Assembly: GCF_030272705.1 (NCBI RefSeq)
Contig: NZ_JARFYM010000017.1
Span: 1-64,000 of the forward strand
DNA length: 64,000 nucleotides
Source: Rhizobium mayense
GTDB taxonomy: Bacteria; Pseudomonadota; Alphaproteobacteria; Rhizobiales; Rhizobiaceae
Direction of reading: 5' to 3'
Part shown: positions 43,294 through 52,694 of the stretch, piece after piece
Layout of the letters: every line of letters starts with the position of its first letter
Numbering within the stretch: position 1 is the first letter of the stretch
Made by a program: the position numbers and the translations under genes
Notes under the pieces: model-generated
The model's input: the letters and a program-made list of their open reading frames with translations, nothing else
Database searches by the model: none
Told to the model about the DNA's origin: nothing

Positions 43294-44136
43294 ATGATGC
43301 TGCGATTTCCCGTCTTCGCTGTGATCTTCCTGCTGGCCTTGGCAGGGTGGGATGTCGCAGATGCTCAGGAGATGCCTTCCCGACCGCAGGTGAGCCAATG
43401 TCAGGCCATCGCCCAATCACTTCCGAAGGCGACGTTCGCCAGCTTTTCCGGTTCCGGCCCGACACTTGCCAACGATCCCGTCGGCGGTGACGTGAAAATC
43501 ACCTTCCTCGGTCATGCTACCTTGTTCATCGAGACGCCCGCCGGCGTGTCGATCGCGACTGATTTCAGCGGCGCCTTTCCACCGCCTTATACGCCGACCG
43601 TCGTTACGATGAATAAGGCGCACCCGAGCCACTATACGCTGACGCCGGACCCGGCGATCAAATATGTGTTGCATGGCTGGAGCGATACGCCCGGCGAGCC
43701 GGCGAAAATTCATTTGACTGTCGGCGATACGTTGATCCGCAATGTCGTAACCGATATTCGCGCCTGGGGTGGCGGCATCGAGGCCAACGGCAATTCGATC
43801 TTCATCTTCGAGGTGGCGGGCCTCTGCATCGGCCATCTTGGTCACCTGCATTTCGAGCTCAACGACAAGCAATATGCCGAGATCGGCCGGCTGGATGTCG
43901 TCATGGTACCGGTCGATGGCGGCCTGACCATGGGCGCGGACAGCATGAGCCGGGTGGTGAAGCGGCTGCGTTCATCGCTCATTCTGCCCATGCACCGCTG
44001 GGGACCGCCGATACAGCAATTCCTGGCGATGTTCGGCCCGGATTTCGACGTCGCCTATGCGCCGACCGCGAGCACTACGGTTTCGCTGAAAACCCTGCCG
44101 CGGAAGCCGCTGATATACGTGCTGAAGGGGCTTTGA
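43294..44136 (+). CDS. Exported MBL-fold metallo-hydrolase-like protein with altered metal motif
   Basis: A 280-residue protein with a signal peptide (MLRFPVFAVIFLLALAG, cut after DVADAQ) and a metallo-beta-lactamase fold of the UlaG-like type. FLGHATLFIETPAG lies at about 71-84. The normal THxHxDH metal site appears as NKAHPSHYTL (HxxH without the Asp), with later His in GHLGHLHFEL and LPMHRWGP. This suggests fewer or different metal ligands. It is monocistronic between the YmdB-like gene and yebC. Start at 43294 or 43297. Function not recognised. Confidence 0.8.
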   Translation: MMLRFPVFAVIFLLALAGWDVADAQEMPSRPQVSQCQAIAQSLPKATFASFSGSGPTLANDPVGGDVKITFLGHATLFIETPAGVSIATDFSGAFPPPYTPTVVTMNKAHPSHYTLTPDPAIKYVLHGWSDTPGEPAKIHLTVGDTLIRNVVTDIRAWGGGIEANGNSIFIFEVAGLCIGHLGHLHFELNDKQYAEIGRLDVVMVPVDGGLTMGADSMSRVVKRLRSSLILPMHRWGPPIQQFLAMFGPDFDVAYAPTASTTVSLKTLPRKPLIYVLKGL

Positions 44137-44308
44137 GCCGTTCAGTACGATGCCCGGGCGGCCCTCTCCCTCCGCCCGGGCACCCCCTTGAGGGAATTGC
44201 CGCCGGGCGTCTCGCCGCAGGCCTCTTTACGGGCTTTTTGCTTGAATGAAAGCCACTTCGCTCTTATAAGGCGGCCCATTCCCAACAAAAGACGTGAACA
44301 GGGGTGCC

Positions 44309-45055
44309 ATGGCTGGCCATTCACAGTTTAAAAACATCATGCACCGCAAGGGTCGTCAGGACTCGGTGCGTTCGAAAATGTTCTCCAAGTTGGCGCGCGA
44401 AATCACCGTTGCCGCCAAGGTGGGTCTGCCCGACCCAAGCATGAACGCGAGCCTGCGTCTGGCGATTCAGAACGCCAAGGCGCAGTCGATGCCGAAGGAC
44501 AATATCGATCGCGCCATCAAGAAGGCTTCCGGCGCTGATACCGAGAATTACGATGCGGTCCGCTACGAAGGCTACGGTCCTGGCGGCACGGCGATCATCG
44601 TCGAGGCGCTGACCGATAACCGCAACCGCACCGCATCGAACGTGCGTTCGATCTTCACGAAGGCCGGCGGCGCGCTTGGCGAAACCGGCTCCGTCTCCTT
44701 CTCCTTCGACCATGTCGGCGAAATCACCTACAAGCCTGAGGTTGGCGATGCCGACAAGGTGATGGAAGCTGCGATCGAAGCCGGCGCCGACGATGTCGAG
44801 AGCGACGAAGAGGGCCATATCATCATCTGCGGTTTCGAAGCGATGAACGAAGTCGCCAAGGCGCTGGAAGCAACCCTTGGCGAAGCCGAGACCGTCAAGG
44901 CGATCTGGCGAGCCCAGAACAATGTGCCGGTCGATGAAGAAAAGGCCCAGTCGCTGATGAAGCTCATCGACAGCCTGGAAGATGACGACGACGTGCAGAA
45001 CGTCTACTCGAACTTCGAGGTTTCGGAAGAGATCCTGGCCAAGCTTTCGGCCTGA
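44309..45055 (+). CDS. yebC: YebC/PmpR family transcriptional regulator / ribosome-associated protein
   Basis: A 248-residue YebC protein starting [18 protein letters not shown], with [21 protein letters not shown] at about 57-77, [23 protein letters not shown] (about 93-115), and the C-terminal [22 protein letters not shown]. YebC family proteins have been described both as DNA-binding regulators and as factors helping ribosomes through proline-rich stretches. It is commonly encoded just upstream of ruvC, as here, although the LLM gene intervenes. The ATG at 44309 is the family start, not 44294. Confidence 0.95.
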   Translation: MAGHSQFKNIMHRKGRQDSVRSKMFSKLAREITVAAKVGLPDPSMNASLRLAIQNAKAQSMPKDNIDRAIKKASGADTENYDAVRYEGYGPGGTAIIVEALTDNRNRTASNVRSIFTKAGGALGETGSVSFSFDHVGEITYKPEVGDADKVMEAAIEAGADDVESDEEGHIIICGFEAMNEVAKALEATLGEAETVKAIWRAQNNVPVDEEKAQSLMKLIDSLEDDDDVQNVYSNFEVSEEILAKLSA

Positions 45056-45072
45056 TTCTTTCCTCTAAAAAT

Positions 45073-45115
45073 AAACCCCATTTTCCCAAGGCTTGCCGAA
45101 GGGAGGATGGGGTTT
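45073..45115. terminator. Bidirectional terminator between yebC and the LLM oxidoreductase gene
   Basis: AAACCCCAT and ATGGGGTTT arms, extended by CCC/GGG inside, with A and T runs at the outer ends. It lies between two convergent genes. Confidence 0.75.
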
Positions 45116-45122
45116 TCTGTTA

Positions 45123-46121
45123 TCAGGCCGCTTTCTTGAACGACGGCAATTGGGCAAATAGCTCCACGGATCTCAGCCGCGCCACGATGTCGTGGATTGG
45201 CATCGAAATGATCACTTCGTCGGCGTCCGTGTCCTTGATGAACTGCGAAAGCTTGGCCTCTGCGGTCGCGGGCGAGCCGACGACCGCGTAACGCAGCGTG
45301 TGTTCGACGTTCAGCTTTTCCATCGGCGTCCAGAAATCGTCCATGTCCTTTAAGGGGCGCGGGAAGGGACCGCGGACATTGCGGCGCAGATTGACGAATT
45401 GCTGCTGTGCCGAGGTGAAGTGATATTGCGCTTCTTCGTCCGTATCCGCCATCGAGCCCATGACGCCGACCATGACATAGGGCTTGTCGAGCGTTGCCGA
45501 CGCCGTGAACCGATCACGATAGATGGCGATCGCATCGAGCAGAGCTTCCGGAGCGAAGTGCGAGGCGAAAGCATAGGGCAGGCCGAGCATGGCGGCGAGA
45601 TGGGCGCTGTAGAGGCTTGAACCGAGCAGCCAGATCGGCACCTTGGCGCCGTTGCCGGGCACGGCAAGGATCGATTGGTTCGCATCGGCCGGGCTAAACA
45701 GGTGTTGCAGCTCGACGATATCATTGGGAAAGCTCTGGGCGCCGGCATCAAGGTTACGGCGCAGTGCCTGGGCGGTGCGCATATCTGTGCCGGGCGCACG
45801 GCCGAGGCCGAGGTCGACGCGGCCGGGAAACAGGGCCTCGAGCGTGCCGAACTGCTCGGCGATCACCAGAGGCGAATGGTTCGGCAGCATGACGCCGCCC
45901 GAGCCGATGCGGATGCGCGAGGTCGCCGCTCCGACATGGCCGATCACGACCGCAGTCGCAGCGCTGGCGACGCCAGGCATGCCGTGATGCTCCGCCAGCC
46001 AGAATCTCGTATAGCCGAGCTCCTCCGCCTTCTGCGCCATGCGCTTGGAACCTTCAAAGGATTGGCTGACGGTGCTGCCCTCGGCAACGGGCGAAAGATC
46101 GAGGATGGAAAAAGGGACCAT
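45123..46121 (-). CDS. LLM class flavin-dependent oxidoreductase
   Basis: A 332-residue luciferase-like monooxygenase of the group with MsnO8/YhbW similarity. It begins [20 protein letters not shown], with [17 protein letters not shown] (about 45-61), [25 protein letters not shown] (about 75-99) and [14 protein letters not shown]. These TIM-barrel enzymes oxidise diverse compounds with FMNH2; the substrate is unknown. The ATG at 46121 matches the family start; an open frame runs to 46184. It is convergent to yebC and divergent from ruvC. Confidence 0.9.
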   Translation of the reverse strand: MVPFSILDLSPVAEGSTVSQSFEGSKRMAQKAEELGYTRFWLAEHHGMPGVASAATAVVIGHVGAATSRIRIGSGGVMLPNHSPLVIAEQFGTLEALFPGRVDLGLGRAPGTDMRTAQALRRNLDAGAQSFPNDIVELQHLFSPADANQSILAVPGNGAKVPIWLLGSSLYSAHLAAMLGLPYAFASHFAPEALLDAIAIYRDRFTASATLDKPYVMVGVMGSMADTDEEAQYHFTSAQQQFVNLRRNVRGPFPRPLKDMDDFWTPMEKLNVEHTLRYAVVGSPATAEAKLSQFIKDTDADEVIISMPIHDIVARLRSVELFAQLPSFKKAA

Positions 46122-46304
46122 GGCAAGAGACCTGCGTGGTGAAGAGGGAGGAGCAATCCTCCCCATGTAGGAGCGCGGATGCACTATTCCAAACCCGTTC
46201 CGGTAAATTCCTCATCGCGATTTCGCGACGGCACAAAGGGCGACCTGTTTTTGTTTTGTTCACATTTTGCTGGCACATCTGCGGCGCGAAAGATAGGTTG
46301 ACCC

Positions 46305-46817
46305 ATGCAAAACACGATTCGCATCATCGGCATCGATCCGGGCCTGCGCCGCACCGGCTGGGGCATCATCGAAACGTCAGGCAACTCCCTGCGTTTCGTC
46401 GCCTCGGGAACGGTGACATCGGACGGTGAGATGGATCTCGCATCGCGTCTCTGCCAGCTCCATGATGGGCTTGCCGATATCGTCCACAGCTACCAGCCGG
46501 ACGAAGCGGCGGTCGAACAGACTTTCGTCAACAAGGATGCGGTCGCGACACTGAAACTCGGCCAGGCGCGCGGCATTGCCATGCTGGTTCCGGCGCGCGC
46601 CGGGCTGCAGGTTGCCGAATATGCGCCAAACGCTGTCAAGAAGGCTGTGATTGGGGTGGGTCACGGCGAAAAGCAGCAGATCCACATGATGCTGAAGATC
46701 CTGATGCCGAAGGTGGAGTTCAAAGGCAACGACGCCGCCGACGCGCTCGCTATCGCCATTTGCCATGCCCATAACCGAGGCGCCAGCCGTATGCGTCAGG
46801 CGGCGCTGGCGGGATAG
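46305..46817 (+). CDS. ruvC: Crossover junction endodeoxyribonuclease RuvC
   Basis: A 170-residue Holliday junction resolvase. Acidic active-site residues are in [14 protein letters not shown] (Asp8 region), [23 protein letters not shown] (Glu about 66) and [17 protein letters not shown] (two Asp about 143-146). RuvC cleaves junctions bound by RuvAB, encoded downstream. The usual ruvC-ruvA spacing is broken by a VapBC toxin-antitoxin pair. The gene is full length. Confidence 0.96.
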   Translation: MQNTIRIIGIDPGLRRTGWGIIETSGNSLRFVASGTVTSDGEMDLASRLCQLHDGLADIVHSYQPDEAAVEQTFVNKDAVATLKLGQARGIAMLVPARAGLQVAEYAPNAVKKAVIGVGHGEKQQIHMMLKILMPKVEFKGNDAADALAIAICHAHNRGASRMRQAALAG

Positions 46818-46872
46818 TTTGTTCTTGACTTGTTCTGGTTCCGTCGCTAAGTATTACTGAAGAGGTATTACC

Positions 46873-47136
46873 ATGCGTGTGACGGAAAAAGGTCAGGTGA
46901 CCATCCCGAAGGAAATTCGCGACAGGCTGGGCATCGGCCCCGGTTCGGAGGTCGATTTCATCGCCTCCGGCAGGGGTGCGATGCTGGTCAAGATCGCCGA
47001 GGCGTCGGATCCGGCCATTCGCGATTTCGATGACTGGCTGGAGCGCGTCAGGGGCACGATGGACCTCGGCGGCATGACAACCGACGAATTTATGGAGTTT
47101 TTGAGAGGTCCACGTGACGACGTCGACCCTCATTGA
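46873..47136 (+). CDS. AbrB/MazE-type antitoxin of a VapBC pair
   Basis: An 87-residue protein with an N-terminal SpoVT/AbrB swapped-hairpin domain: MRVTEKGQVTIPKEIRDRLG, then IGPGSEVDFI. A C-terminal tail (DWLERVRGTMDLGGM, TTDEFMEFLRG) normally wraps around the toxin. Antitoxins of this kind neutralise the toxin and repress their own operon. The toxin gene starts inside its end (23-base overlap). It lies 55 bases after ruvC, with ATTACTGAAGAGGTATTACC just before the start codon, a short repeat (TATTAC) that could be an operator. Confidence 0.9.
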   Translation: MRVTEKGQVTIPKEIRDRLGIGPGSEVDFIASGRGAMLVKIAEASDPAIRDFDDWLERVRGTMDLGGMTTDEFMEFLRGPRDDVDPH

Positions 47137-47533
47137 CACCAACATCTTCATCGATATCCTCGGTCCGGCTTCGGCCCATCGGCAATGGTCCGCAAAATCT
47201 CTGAAGCAATGTATCGGCGAAGGCGATCTCGTCATAAGCCCGGTGGTCTGGTCGGAACTCGCTGCTTCGCCCTTAGGCGAAGAAGAATTGACGGTCGCTC
47301 TTTCCTGGCTCGACATGAAGCGCGAAGCCATACCGTTTGAGGCTGCGTTTCGAGCCGGCAAAGCCCACCGCCTGTATCGGCTTGCCGGTGGTCAGCGGGA
47401 AAGGACGCTTCCGGATTTTCTGATCGGTGCCCATGCCGAATGGAGGAGGCACAGATTGCTGACACGGGATGCATCTCGCTATCGCTCCTACTTTCCTTCA
47501 CTTGACCTCATCTCCCCCGAAACCCATCCCTGA
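47114..47533 (+). CDS. PIN-domain toxin (VapC family ribonuclease)
   Basis: A 139-residue PIN-domain ribonuclease from a GTG at 47114. Catalytic acids are Asp8 in LIDTNIFIDIL, Glu in VVWSELAASP (about 49), Asp in RTLPDFLIGAHAE (about 99) and Asp in LLTRDASRYRSYFP (about 118). VapC toxins cut specific tRNAs or rRNA to stop growth when the antitoxin is lost. It overlaps the AbrB-type antitoxin gene by 23 bases and ends 12 bases before ruvA. So the pair sits wholly inside the ruvC-ruvA-ruvB operon and all key residues are intact. Confidence 0.9.
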   Translation: MTTSTLIDTNIFIDILGPASAHRQWSAKSLKQCIGEGDLVISPVVWSELAASPLGEEELTVALSWLDMKREAIPFEAAFRAGKAHRLYRLAGGQRERTLPDFLIGAHAEWRRHRLLTRDASRYRSYFPSLDLISPETHP

Positions 47534-47545
47534 CGGACATCAGCT

Positions 47546-48160
47546 ATGATCGGCAAGTTAAAAGGCACTATCGAAGAGATCGGCGAGGACTATGCGCTCG
47601 TGGATGTGCATGGTGTCTGTTATGTCGCCTATTGCTCGGCGCGCACGCTGTCGAAGCTCGGCTCCGTCGGCGAAGCCTGTATTCTCTTCATCGAAACCTA
47701 TGTCCGTGAGGACCAGATCCGCCTTTTCGGCTTTACGACGGTGCTTGAGCGGGAATGGTTCAATCTTCTGCAGACCGTGCAGGGTGTCGGCGCGAAGGTG
47801 GCGCTGGCGCTGTTGTCGACATTAACGCCGGCCGAGCTTGCCAACGCGATCGCGCTACAGGATCGCAGCGCGGTGTCGCGAGCGCCGGGCGTCGGGCCGA
47901 AGGTGGCGATGCGCATTGTCACCGAGTTGAAGAACAAGGCGCCGGCTTTTGCGGGCGAGGCGATCAATATCGGCCTAAAGCAGGAATTGGGCGAGGGCGT
48001 CGCCTCCGCTCCGGTCGCGGATGCCGTTTCCGCGCTCACAAATCTCGGCTATTCCCGCGACCAGGCTGCAAACGCGGTTGCAGCTGCGATGAAATCGGCC
48101 GGAGATGGGGCTGATAGCGCCAAGCTGATCCGACTGGGCTTGAAGGAGCTAGCGCGGTGA
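47546..48160 (+). CDS. ruvA: Holliday junction branch migration protein RuvA
   Basis: A 204-residue RuvA: the N-terminal OB fold ([26 protein letters not shown] in part), the helix-hairpin-helix region ([38 protein letters not shown]) and the C-terminal domain ([20 protein letters not shown]) that contacts RuvB. RuvA tetramers hold the junction while RuvB hexamers pump DNA. The gene contains near its end an AAGGAG ribosome site 8 bases before a GTG that overlaps its TGA, which may start a small ORF. Confidence 0.96.
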   Translation: MIGKLKGTIEEIGEDYALVDVHGVCYVAYCSARTLSKLGSVGEACILFIETYVREDQIRLFGFTTVLEREWFNLLQTVQGVGAKVALALLSTLTPAELANAIALQDRSAVSRAPGVGPKVAMRIVTELKNKAPAFAGEAINIGLKQELGEGVASAPVADAVSALTNLGYSRDQAANAVAAAMKSAGDGADSAKLIRLGLKELAR

Positions 48161-48333
48161 TCCCTGTCTTTCTTCCTTGCTTTGATGAGCTAATAGCGGA
48201 AGATGCGCCGTTGAATTTCGACCTGTCGGATCATGTTGTGGCCCATGTTGCAGCTCGTAATGGCGGCGTCGATACCGTAACCCTCAATGAAAAAACCGCG
48301 AAACGCATACCGAGAATGGAACTTCTGACATGA
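48157..48333 (+). CDS. Unrecognised 58-residue ORF bridging ruvA and ruvB
   Basis: A GTG at 48157 overlaps the ruvA stop (GTGA). The frame then runs 58 codons, reading [20 protein letters not shown], then [20 protein letters not shown], and ending [17 protein letters not shown]. It stops at TGA 48331-48333, overlapping the ruvB start (ATGA). AAGGAG at 48143-48148 is 8 bases before the GTG, a textbook ribosome site. I recognise no family; no transmembrane segment or signal peptide is evident. The exact four-base overlaps on both sides suggest translational coupling within the ruv operon. Chance cannot be excluded. Confidence 0.5.
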   Translation: MIPVFLPCFDELIAEDAPLNFDLSDHVVAHVAARNGGVDTVTLNEKTAKRIPRMELLT

Positions 48334-49373
48334 GCGAGGCTGCACGCCTGATATCGCCGGAAAAGCGGGGCGAAGACCTGGATGTGACGCTTCGGCCGCA
48401 GTCACTGGACGAGTTCACTGGCCAGGCGGAGGCACGCGCCAATCTCAAAGTGTTTATCGAAGCCGCGAAGGGGCGAGGGGAGGCGCTCGACCACGTGCTG
48501 TTCGTCGGTCCGCCTGGTCTTGGCAAGACGACGCTGGCACAGATCATGGCGAAGGAGCTCGGCGTCAACTTCCGCTCGACGTCTGGCCCGGTCATTGCCA
48601 AGGCCGGCGATCTCGCCGCGCTGCTCACCAATCTTGAAGAGCGCGATGTGCTCTTCATCGACGAAATCCATCGCCTCAATCCGGCCGTGGAAGAAATCCT
48701 CTATCCGGCCATGGAGGATTTTCAGCTCGATCTGATCATCGGCGAAGGCCCGGCGGCGCGTTCGGTGAAGATCGACCTCGCCAAATTTACGCTTGTTGCC
48801 GCCACCACCCGTCTCGGCCTGTTGACGACGCCGCTGCGCGACCGTTTCGGTATTCCGGTTCGCCTGAGCTTCTATACGGTCGAGGAATTGGAGCTGATCG
48901 TCCGGCGCGGCGCGCGGCTGATGGGGCTTGGTATAACCGAAGAGGGCGCACGCGAGATTGCCAGGCGCGCCCGCGGCACGCCGCGCATCGCCGGCCGCCT
49001 GCTGCGCCGAGTGCGCGATTTTGCAGAGGTCGCAAAGGCCGAAGCGGTAACCCGCGAGATCGCCGACGAGGCATTGACGCGGCTGCTGGTGGACAATGTC
49101 GGTTTCGATCAACTCGACAAGCGCTATCTCAACATGATTGCCGTCAATTTTGGCGGCGGCCCGGTTGGTATCGAAACCATCGCTGCAGGTCTCTCCGAAC
49201 CGCGCGACGCGATCGAGGATATTATCGAGCCCTATATGATCCAGCAGGGTTTCATCCAGCGCACGCCGCGCGGCCGCGTGCTGACGGCCACGGCCTGGAG
49301 GCATCTTGGAATGCAGCCGCCGAAGGACCTGGAGGCAGCACAGTTCAGGCTGTTCCAGGAGGAAGATGAGTGA
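48330..49373 (+). CDS. ruvB: Holliday junction branch migration helicase RuvB
   Basis: A 347-residue AAA+ motor. Typical N-terminus ([20 protein letters not shown]), Walker [10 protein letters not shown] at residues 60-68, Walker [10 protein letters not shown] (about 109), sensor and arginine-finger parts ([17 protein letters not shown]), and a C-terminal winged helix ([21 protein letters not shown]). RuvB hexamers drive branch migration with RuvA. The start overlaps the end of the small ORF at 48157-48333 and the stop overlaps the next GTG (GTGA). Confidence 0.97.
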   Translation: MSEAARLISPEKRGEDLDVTLRPQSLDEFTGQAEARANLKVFIEAAKGRGEALDHVLFVGPPGLGKTTLAQIMAKELGVNFRSTSGPVIAKAGDLAALLTNLEERDVLFIDEIHRLNPAVEEILYPAMEDFQLDLIIGEGPAARSVKIDLAKFTLVAATTRLGLLTTPLRDRFGIPVRLSFYTVEELELIVRRGARLMGLGITEEGAREIARRARGTPRIAGRLLRRVRDFAEVAKAEAVTREIADEALTRLLVDNVGFDQLDKRYLNMIAVNFGGGPVGIETIAAGLSEPRDAIEDIIEPYMIQQGFIQRTPRGRVLTATAWRHLGMQPPKDLEAAQFRLFQEEDE

Positions 49374-50272
49374 TCGGCCGTCGCGGTTTGCTGAAGCTTT
49401 TCGGCAGTAGCATCGTCGGGTTGATGGCACTCGGCGGCTATGCCTTTGGGTACGAGCCGGTCATGCGATTGAGGATAGCCCGTTACCGGTTGACACCCCC
49501 GGGCTGGACGCCGGGGTTGAAGCTGAGGATCGTCGCGCTTGCCGATTTTCATGCGTGCAGGCCGTGGATGACGGCCGATCGGATCGCATCCATCTGCACC
49601 CGTGCCAACGATCTTGGTGGCGATATCATCGTTCTGCTCGGCGACTACACGTCGGGAACGGATTACGTGACCGGTCTTGTCGACCATCGAGTGTGGGCGG
49701 CGGAACTTGCAGCCCTGAAGGCGCCGCTCGGTGTCCACGCGATCATCGGTAATCATGACTGGTGGCACGATGCGGCTGCACAAAAGAGCGGCCGCGGTCC
49801 GACATTCAGTCATAAGGCATTGGCCGATGTCGGAATTCCGGTTTATTCGAACCGATCGTCTCGCCTGGAAAAGGATGGACACGGCTTTTGGCTGGCGGGC
49901 GTCGAGGATCAGCTCGCTTTGCGCAGCAGCATCCGTTGGAAGCGTCAGTTCGCGGAGGGCCTCGATGATCTCGAGGGTACACTGGCGCAGGTGAATGACG
50001 ATGCGCCAATCATCCTGCTTGCCCATGAGCCCGATATCTTTCCTACCGTGCCGTCGCGTGTGTCGCTAACATTGTCCGGTCATACGCATGGCGGGCAGAT
50101 CAGAGTCCTCGGCTGGTCGCCCTATCTGCCCTCGCGCTATGGCGACCGGTATGTGTATGGCCATATCATTGAAGAGGATCGTCATATCATAGTCTCCGGT
50201 GGCCTCGGCTGTTCGGTCGCTCCCGTTCGTGTCGGTGTACCGCCGGAAATCGTGGTAATCGATCTGGGGTAA
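49370..50272 (+). CDS. Metallophosphoesterase with N-terminal signal (YkuE-like)
   Basis: A 300-residue calcineurin-like phosphoesterase. The N-terminus [21 protein letters not shown] has a twin-arginine and a hydrophobic stretch, so export or membrane anchoring is likely. Metal motifs are [11 protein letters not shown] (about 56, with Asp/His), LLGDYTSG (about 92), [10 protein letters not shown] (about 125), LLAHEPD (about 215) and SGHTHGGQI (about 240). Relatives act on phosphodiesters or lipid A-like headgroups, for example YkuE and LpxG-type. The GTG start overlaps the ruvB stop, so it is translationally coupled to the ruv operon. Confidence 0.88.
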   Translation: MIGRRGLLKLFGSSIVGLMALGGYAFGYEPVMRLRIARYRLTPPGWTPGLKLRIVALADFHACRPWMTADRIASICTRANDLGGDIIVLLGDYTSGTDYVTGLVDHRVWAAELAALKAPLGVHAIIGNHDWWHDAAAQKSGRGPTFSHKALADVGIPVYSNRSSRLEKDGHGFWLAGVEDQLALRSSIRWKRQFAEGLDDLEGTLAQVNDDAPIILLAHEPDIFPTVPSRVSLTLSGHTHGGQIRVLGWSPYLPSRYGDRYVYGHIIEEDRHIIVSGGLGCSVAPVRVGVPPEIVVIDLG

Positions 50273-50366
50273 GGCGATGCCGAAGGTCGAAAGCCTGCGG
50301 CTACAGCGCGCCATCTGGTTTGGCGGGACGGCGATTTCGATAAAGCCTAGAGGAGGGGAATGCGAC

Positions 50367-50930
50367 ATGTCCGCTTTTGATCCAATCCGCGTGTTTCGCA
50401 AGCTCGCTTACAATAACGCCTTGGCGAATACCCGATTGCATCGGGCCTGTGCGGCATTAGAGCCCGGCGAGTTCGAGGCTAGGCGCGTGTGTTTCTTTCC
50501 GTCGATCAAATCGACGCTCAATCATATCCTGACCGTCGACTGGTTCTACGTCGACGCGCTGGAAGGCGGTGCGCTCGGTCTCAAGGCTTTCGACATCGAG
50601 GAGCCGTTCGACGCGCTGGATGCATTGTCGGTGGAGCAAAACAAAGTCGATCGACGGCTCGTAACCCTATGTGAAAACTTGAATCCTGAGGCCCTGGTGC
50701 GGGTGATCGATCTTCACCGCGGCAATCGCATCCAGAGGGAACGGGCGGAGGATGTGTTAAGCCATCTTTTCCAGCACCAGACCCATCATCGGGGGCAGGT
50801 GCATGCCATGCTCTCCGGCAGCAGCGTTGCGCCGCCGCAGCTGGACGAATTCATCGTTGCCGACGATGCCCGGTTCCGAGGCGAGGAATTGGCGGCGCTC
50901 AGTTGGGACGAGACGATGCTGATGCGCTGA
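50367..50930 (+). CDS. DinB family protein (DinB/YfiT-like putative metalloenzyme)
   Basis: A 187-residue DinB-fold four-helix bundle. His ligands are in IKSTLNHILTVDWFY (about 50) and HLFQHQTHHRGQVHAML (about 130-146). DinB-like proteins include bacillithiol- and mycothiol-dependent transferases and other metal-dependent enzymes. The ATG at 50367 follows an AGGAGGGGAA site at 50351; the frame upstream is open to 50277. It is convergent with sqdC and the coding ends overlap by 32 bases. Confidence 0.87.
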   Translation: MSAFDPIRVFRKLAYNNALANTRLHRACAALEPGEFEARRVCFFPSIKSTLNHILTVDWFYVDALEGGALGLKAFDIEEPFDALDALSVEQNKVDRRLVTLCENLNPEALVRVIDLHRGNRIQRERAEDVLSHLFQHQTHHRGQVHAMLSGSSVAPPQLDEFIVADDARFRGEELAALSWDETMLMR

Positions 50931-51831
50931 AGGCTGCAGGCGGCTTCGGCATCGTTTTCGCCAATCTCACGATAGTCTCTTCCAACAACACCGCGCCGCC
51001 GCCGTGCCAACCGAGAGCACGAATTTTCGACGTATCCATCGCGCTGACCATGCCTTGCGGGACGGGTGAGGGCAGGGGATGTGGGCAGCCGGTTACCCGC
51101 TGCAGGTGCTCAAGGATATCATGGGTGTCGGTGAGCACATCGGAGAGATTGAACGCCTCGCCGCTGATGCGGCTTGTCTCGGTCTCCAGAATCAGCCGGA
51201 CGGCGCGGCCGACGTCGCGGCCATGGACCTCGGTTCCGGCGCGCGCGAGAACCGGCTTGCCGGCAAGGTAATCCGCGAAAACTTCTTCCCATTTGTTCGG
51301 ACAGAGATCGCCGTAGACGCCAGTAGCTCGTAGGCTCGCCGTTGCGAAACCGGGCGCGGAAAGGGAGAAGAGGGCGTGTTCGGCATCGCGCTTCACCTCG
51401 CCATAGAGCGTATTCGGCGTCGGCGTCGTCTTTTCCGTCAGCGTCTCGCCGGCCAGCCGGTCGCCATAGACGGCGCGCGACGAGAGAAAGATGCAGCGGC
51501 GGATGCCGGCACGTTTCGCAGTCTCGAACAGCTTTACGGTGCCATCCACATTGAGCCGGCGAAAGCTCTGAGGATCATCGCCTTCGCCGCCGCGATATTT
51601 TCCGGGGATATGCGCGAAAGCCGCGTGCACGAAGAAATAGGCGTCGTCGAAGGCGTCGCTCTGGTCTTCGGAGGGGTCGAGGCGACATGGCACGAAAGTG
51701 ATAGGTTGCGAGAAGAGGCCGGGCAGCGGTGCGTTGCGACCGCCGACGGCAACTTGATATCCGGCAGACAGCAGTTCCTCGACGATATAGCGGCCGACGA
51801 GACCCGTACCGCCCGATACCAGGACTTTCAT
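50899..51831 (-). CDS. sqdC: NAD-dependent epimerase/dehydratase family protein, SqdC-type
   Basis: A 310-residue extended SDR: GGTGLVGRY cofactor loop at about 7-15, FLSSRAVYGDRL (about 115) and TLYGEVKRDAEH (about 141) with Tyr and Lys of the active site. It is the last gene of sqdB-sqdD-sqdC; its start overlaps the sqdD stop by four bases. In Rhodobacter and Sinorhizobium the sqdC product takes part in making sulfoquinovosyl diacylglycerol, though its exact reaction is less certain than that of SqdB. Its end overlaps the convergent DinB gene. Confidence 0.85.
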   Translation of the reverse strand: MKVLVSGGTGLVGRYIVEELLSAGYQVAVGGRNAPLPGLFSQPITFVPCRLDPSEDQSDAFDDAYFFVHAAFAHIPGKYRGGEGDDPQSFRRLNVDGTVKLFETAKRAGIRRCIFLSSRAVYGDRLAGETLTEKTTPTPNTLYGEVKRDAEHALFSLSAPGFATASLRATGVYGDLCPNKWEEVFADYLAGKPVLARAGTEVHGRDVGRAVRLILETETSRISGEAFNLSDVLTDTHDILEHLQRVTGCPHPLPSPVPQGMVSAMDTSKIRALGWHGGGAVLLEETIVRLAKTMPKPPAAFSASASSRPN

Positions 51832-52694
51832 GCTGCCACTTTCGGATTGGCGAACGCGGCAATCTCAGGCACGTCACGCCCATCGTGGAAACGGTGCCAC
51901 AGATCGATCAGCGGTTTCAGTTCGCTGGCCTTGGGATGATTCTTCTCCCAAGGCTTTTCGTATTGGTAATGCAGGATCGAAATGCTGTTCCAGTCCCAAA
52001 GCTCGGGCATCGTGAACCATACATATTGCAGCATATTCATATAGACGGGCAGGCCGTGCCAATCCGGGAAGAATGTCTCGAGAAAGGTCTGGTCGGTGCG
52101 CCGCCAGAAAACGCCCGGACGATCTAGCCGCTTCAACATGTCCTTGAAGGTCGCAAGTGACGGGTGGGCAACGAAGACACCCGAATTCATTCGATGAAAA
52201 TCCGCCAGACTTTCGTAGACGTTGGGTGCGGCGGAAAATTCCGGATAGTCGAATAGCTTGTCGACATTCCTCAGCACCAGGGCATCGGCATCGATGAACA
52301 CGCAGGTTTCGTAGTCGATGAGCTGCCAGAGCCTGAGCTTGCAGAAATTGTCGAGCGGCGAGTGAAAGGACGGCTTGCGGCCTTTGGTGAAGGGAGCGTT
52401 GGCGTGGAGATTGCCGCGCGCATGCCGCTCGTTGAATTCATCGGAAAGGGTCAGATGCTCCACGGCCACCAGCCGGCAACCGAGCGCTTCCAGCGGTACA
52501 AGATCGCTTTCGTCAACGCCTGCGGTATGCAGCACGACCGTATCCGCCTTGGTGCCGCTGCGCGAAATCGAACGCGCCAACGCCACCGCGCCCATGGCGT
52601 AGTCGGCGTTGGTGACCAGCGTGACAAAGGCTTGCCGCGCCCGCGGGCTGGAGCGCGGTCGCACCCCCTGCAGAATTTCGCTTCCGAACATCAT
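51828..52694 (-). CDS. sqdD: Glycosyltransferase, glycogenin-like (SqdD-type)
   Basis: A 288-residue GT8 family enzyme with ARQAFVTLVTNADYAMGAVA at about 19-38, the metal-binding DxD in CVFIDADALVL (Asp135 and Asp137), FHRMNSGVFVAHPS (about 166) and the end HYQYEKPWEKNHPK. It is presumed to transfer sulfoquinovose to diacylglycerol in sulfolipid synthesis. The SqdD role comes from its placement between sqdB and sqdC, with four-base overlaps at both ends. This is the operon order known in R. sphaeroides and S. meliloti. Confidence 0.88.
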   Translation of the reverse strand: MMFGSEILQGVRPRSSPRARQAFVTLVTNADYAMGAVALARSISRSGTKADTVVLHTAGVDESDLVPLEALGCRLVAVEHLTLSDEFNERHARGNLHANAPFTKGRKPSFHSPLDNFCKLRLWQLIDYETCVFIDADALVLRNVDKLFDYPEFSAAPNVYESLADFHRMNSGVFVAHPSLATFKDMLKRLDRPGVFWRRTDQTFLETFFPDWHGLPVYMNMLQYVWFTMPELWDWNSISILHYQYEKPWEKNHPKASELKPLIDLWHRFHDGRDVPEIAAFANPKVAA

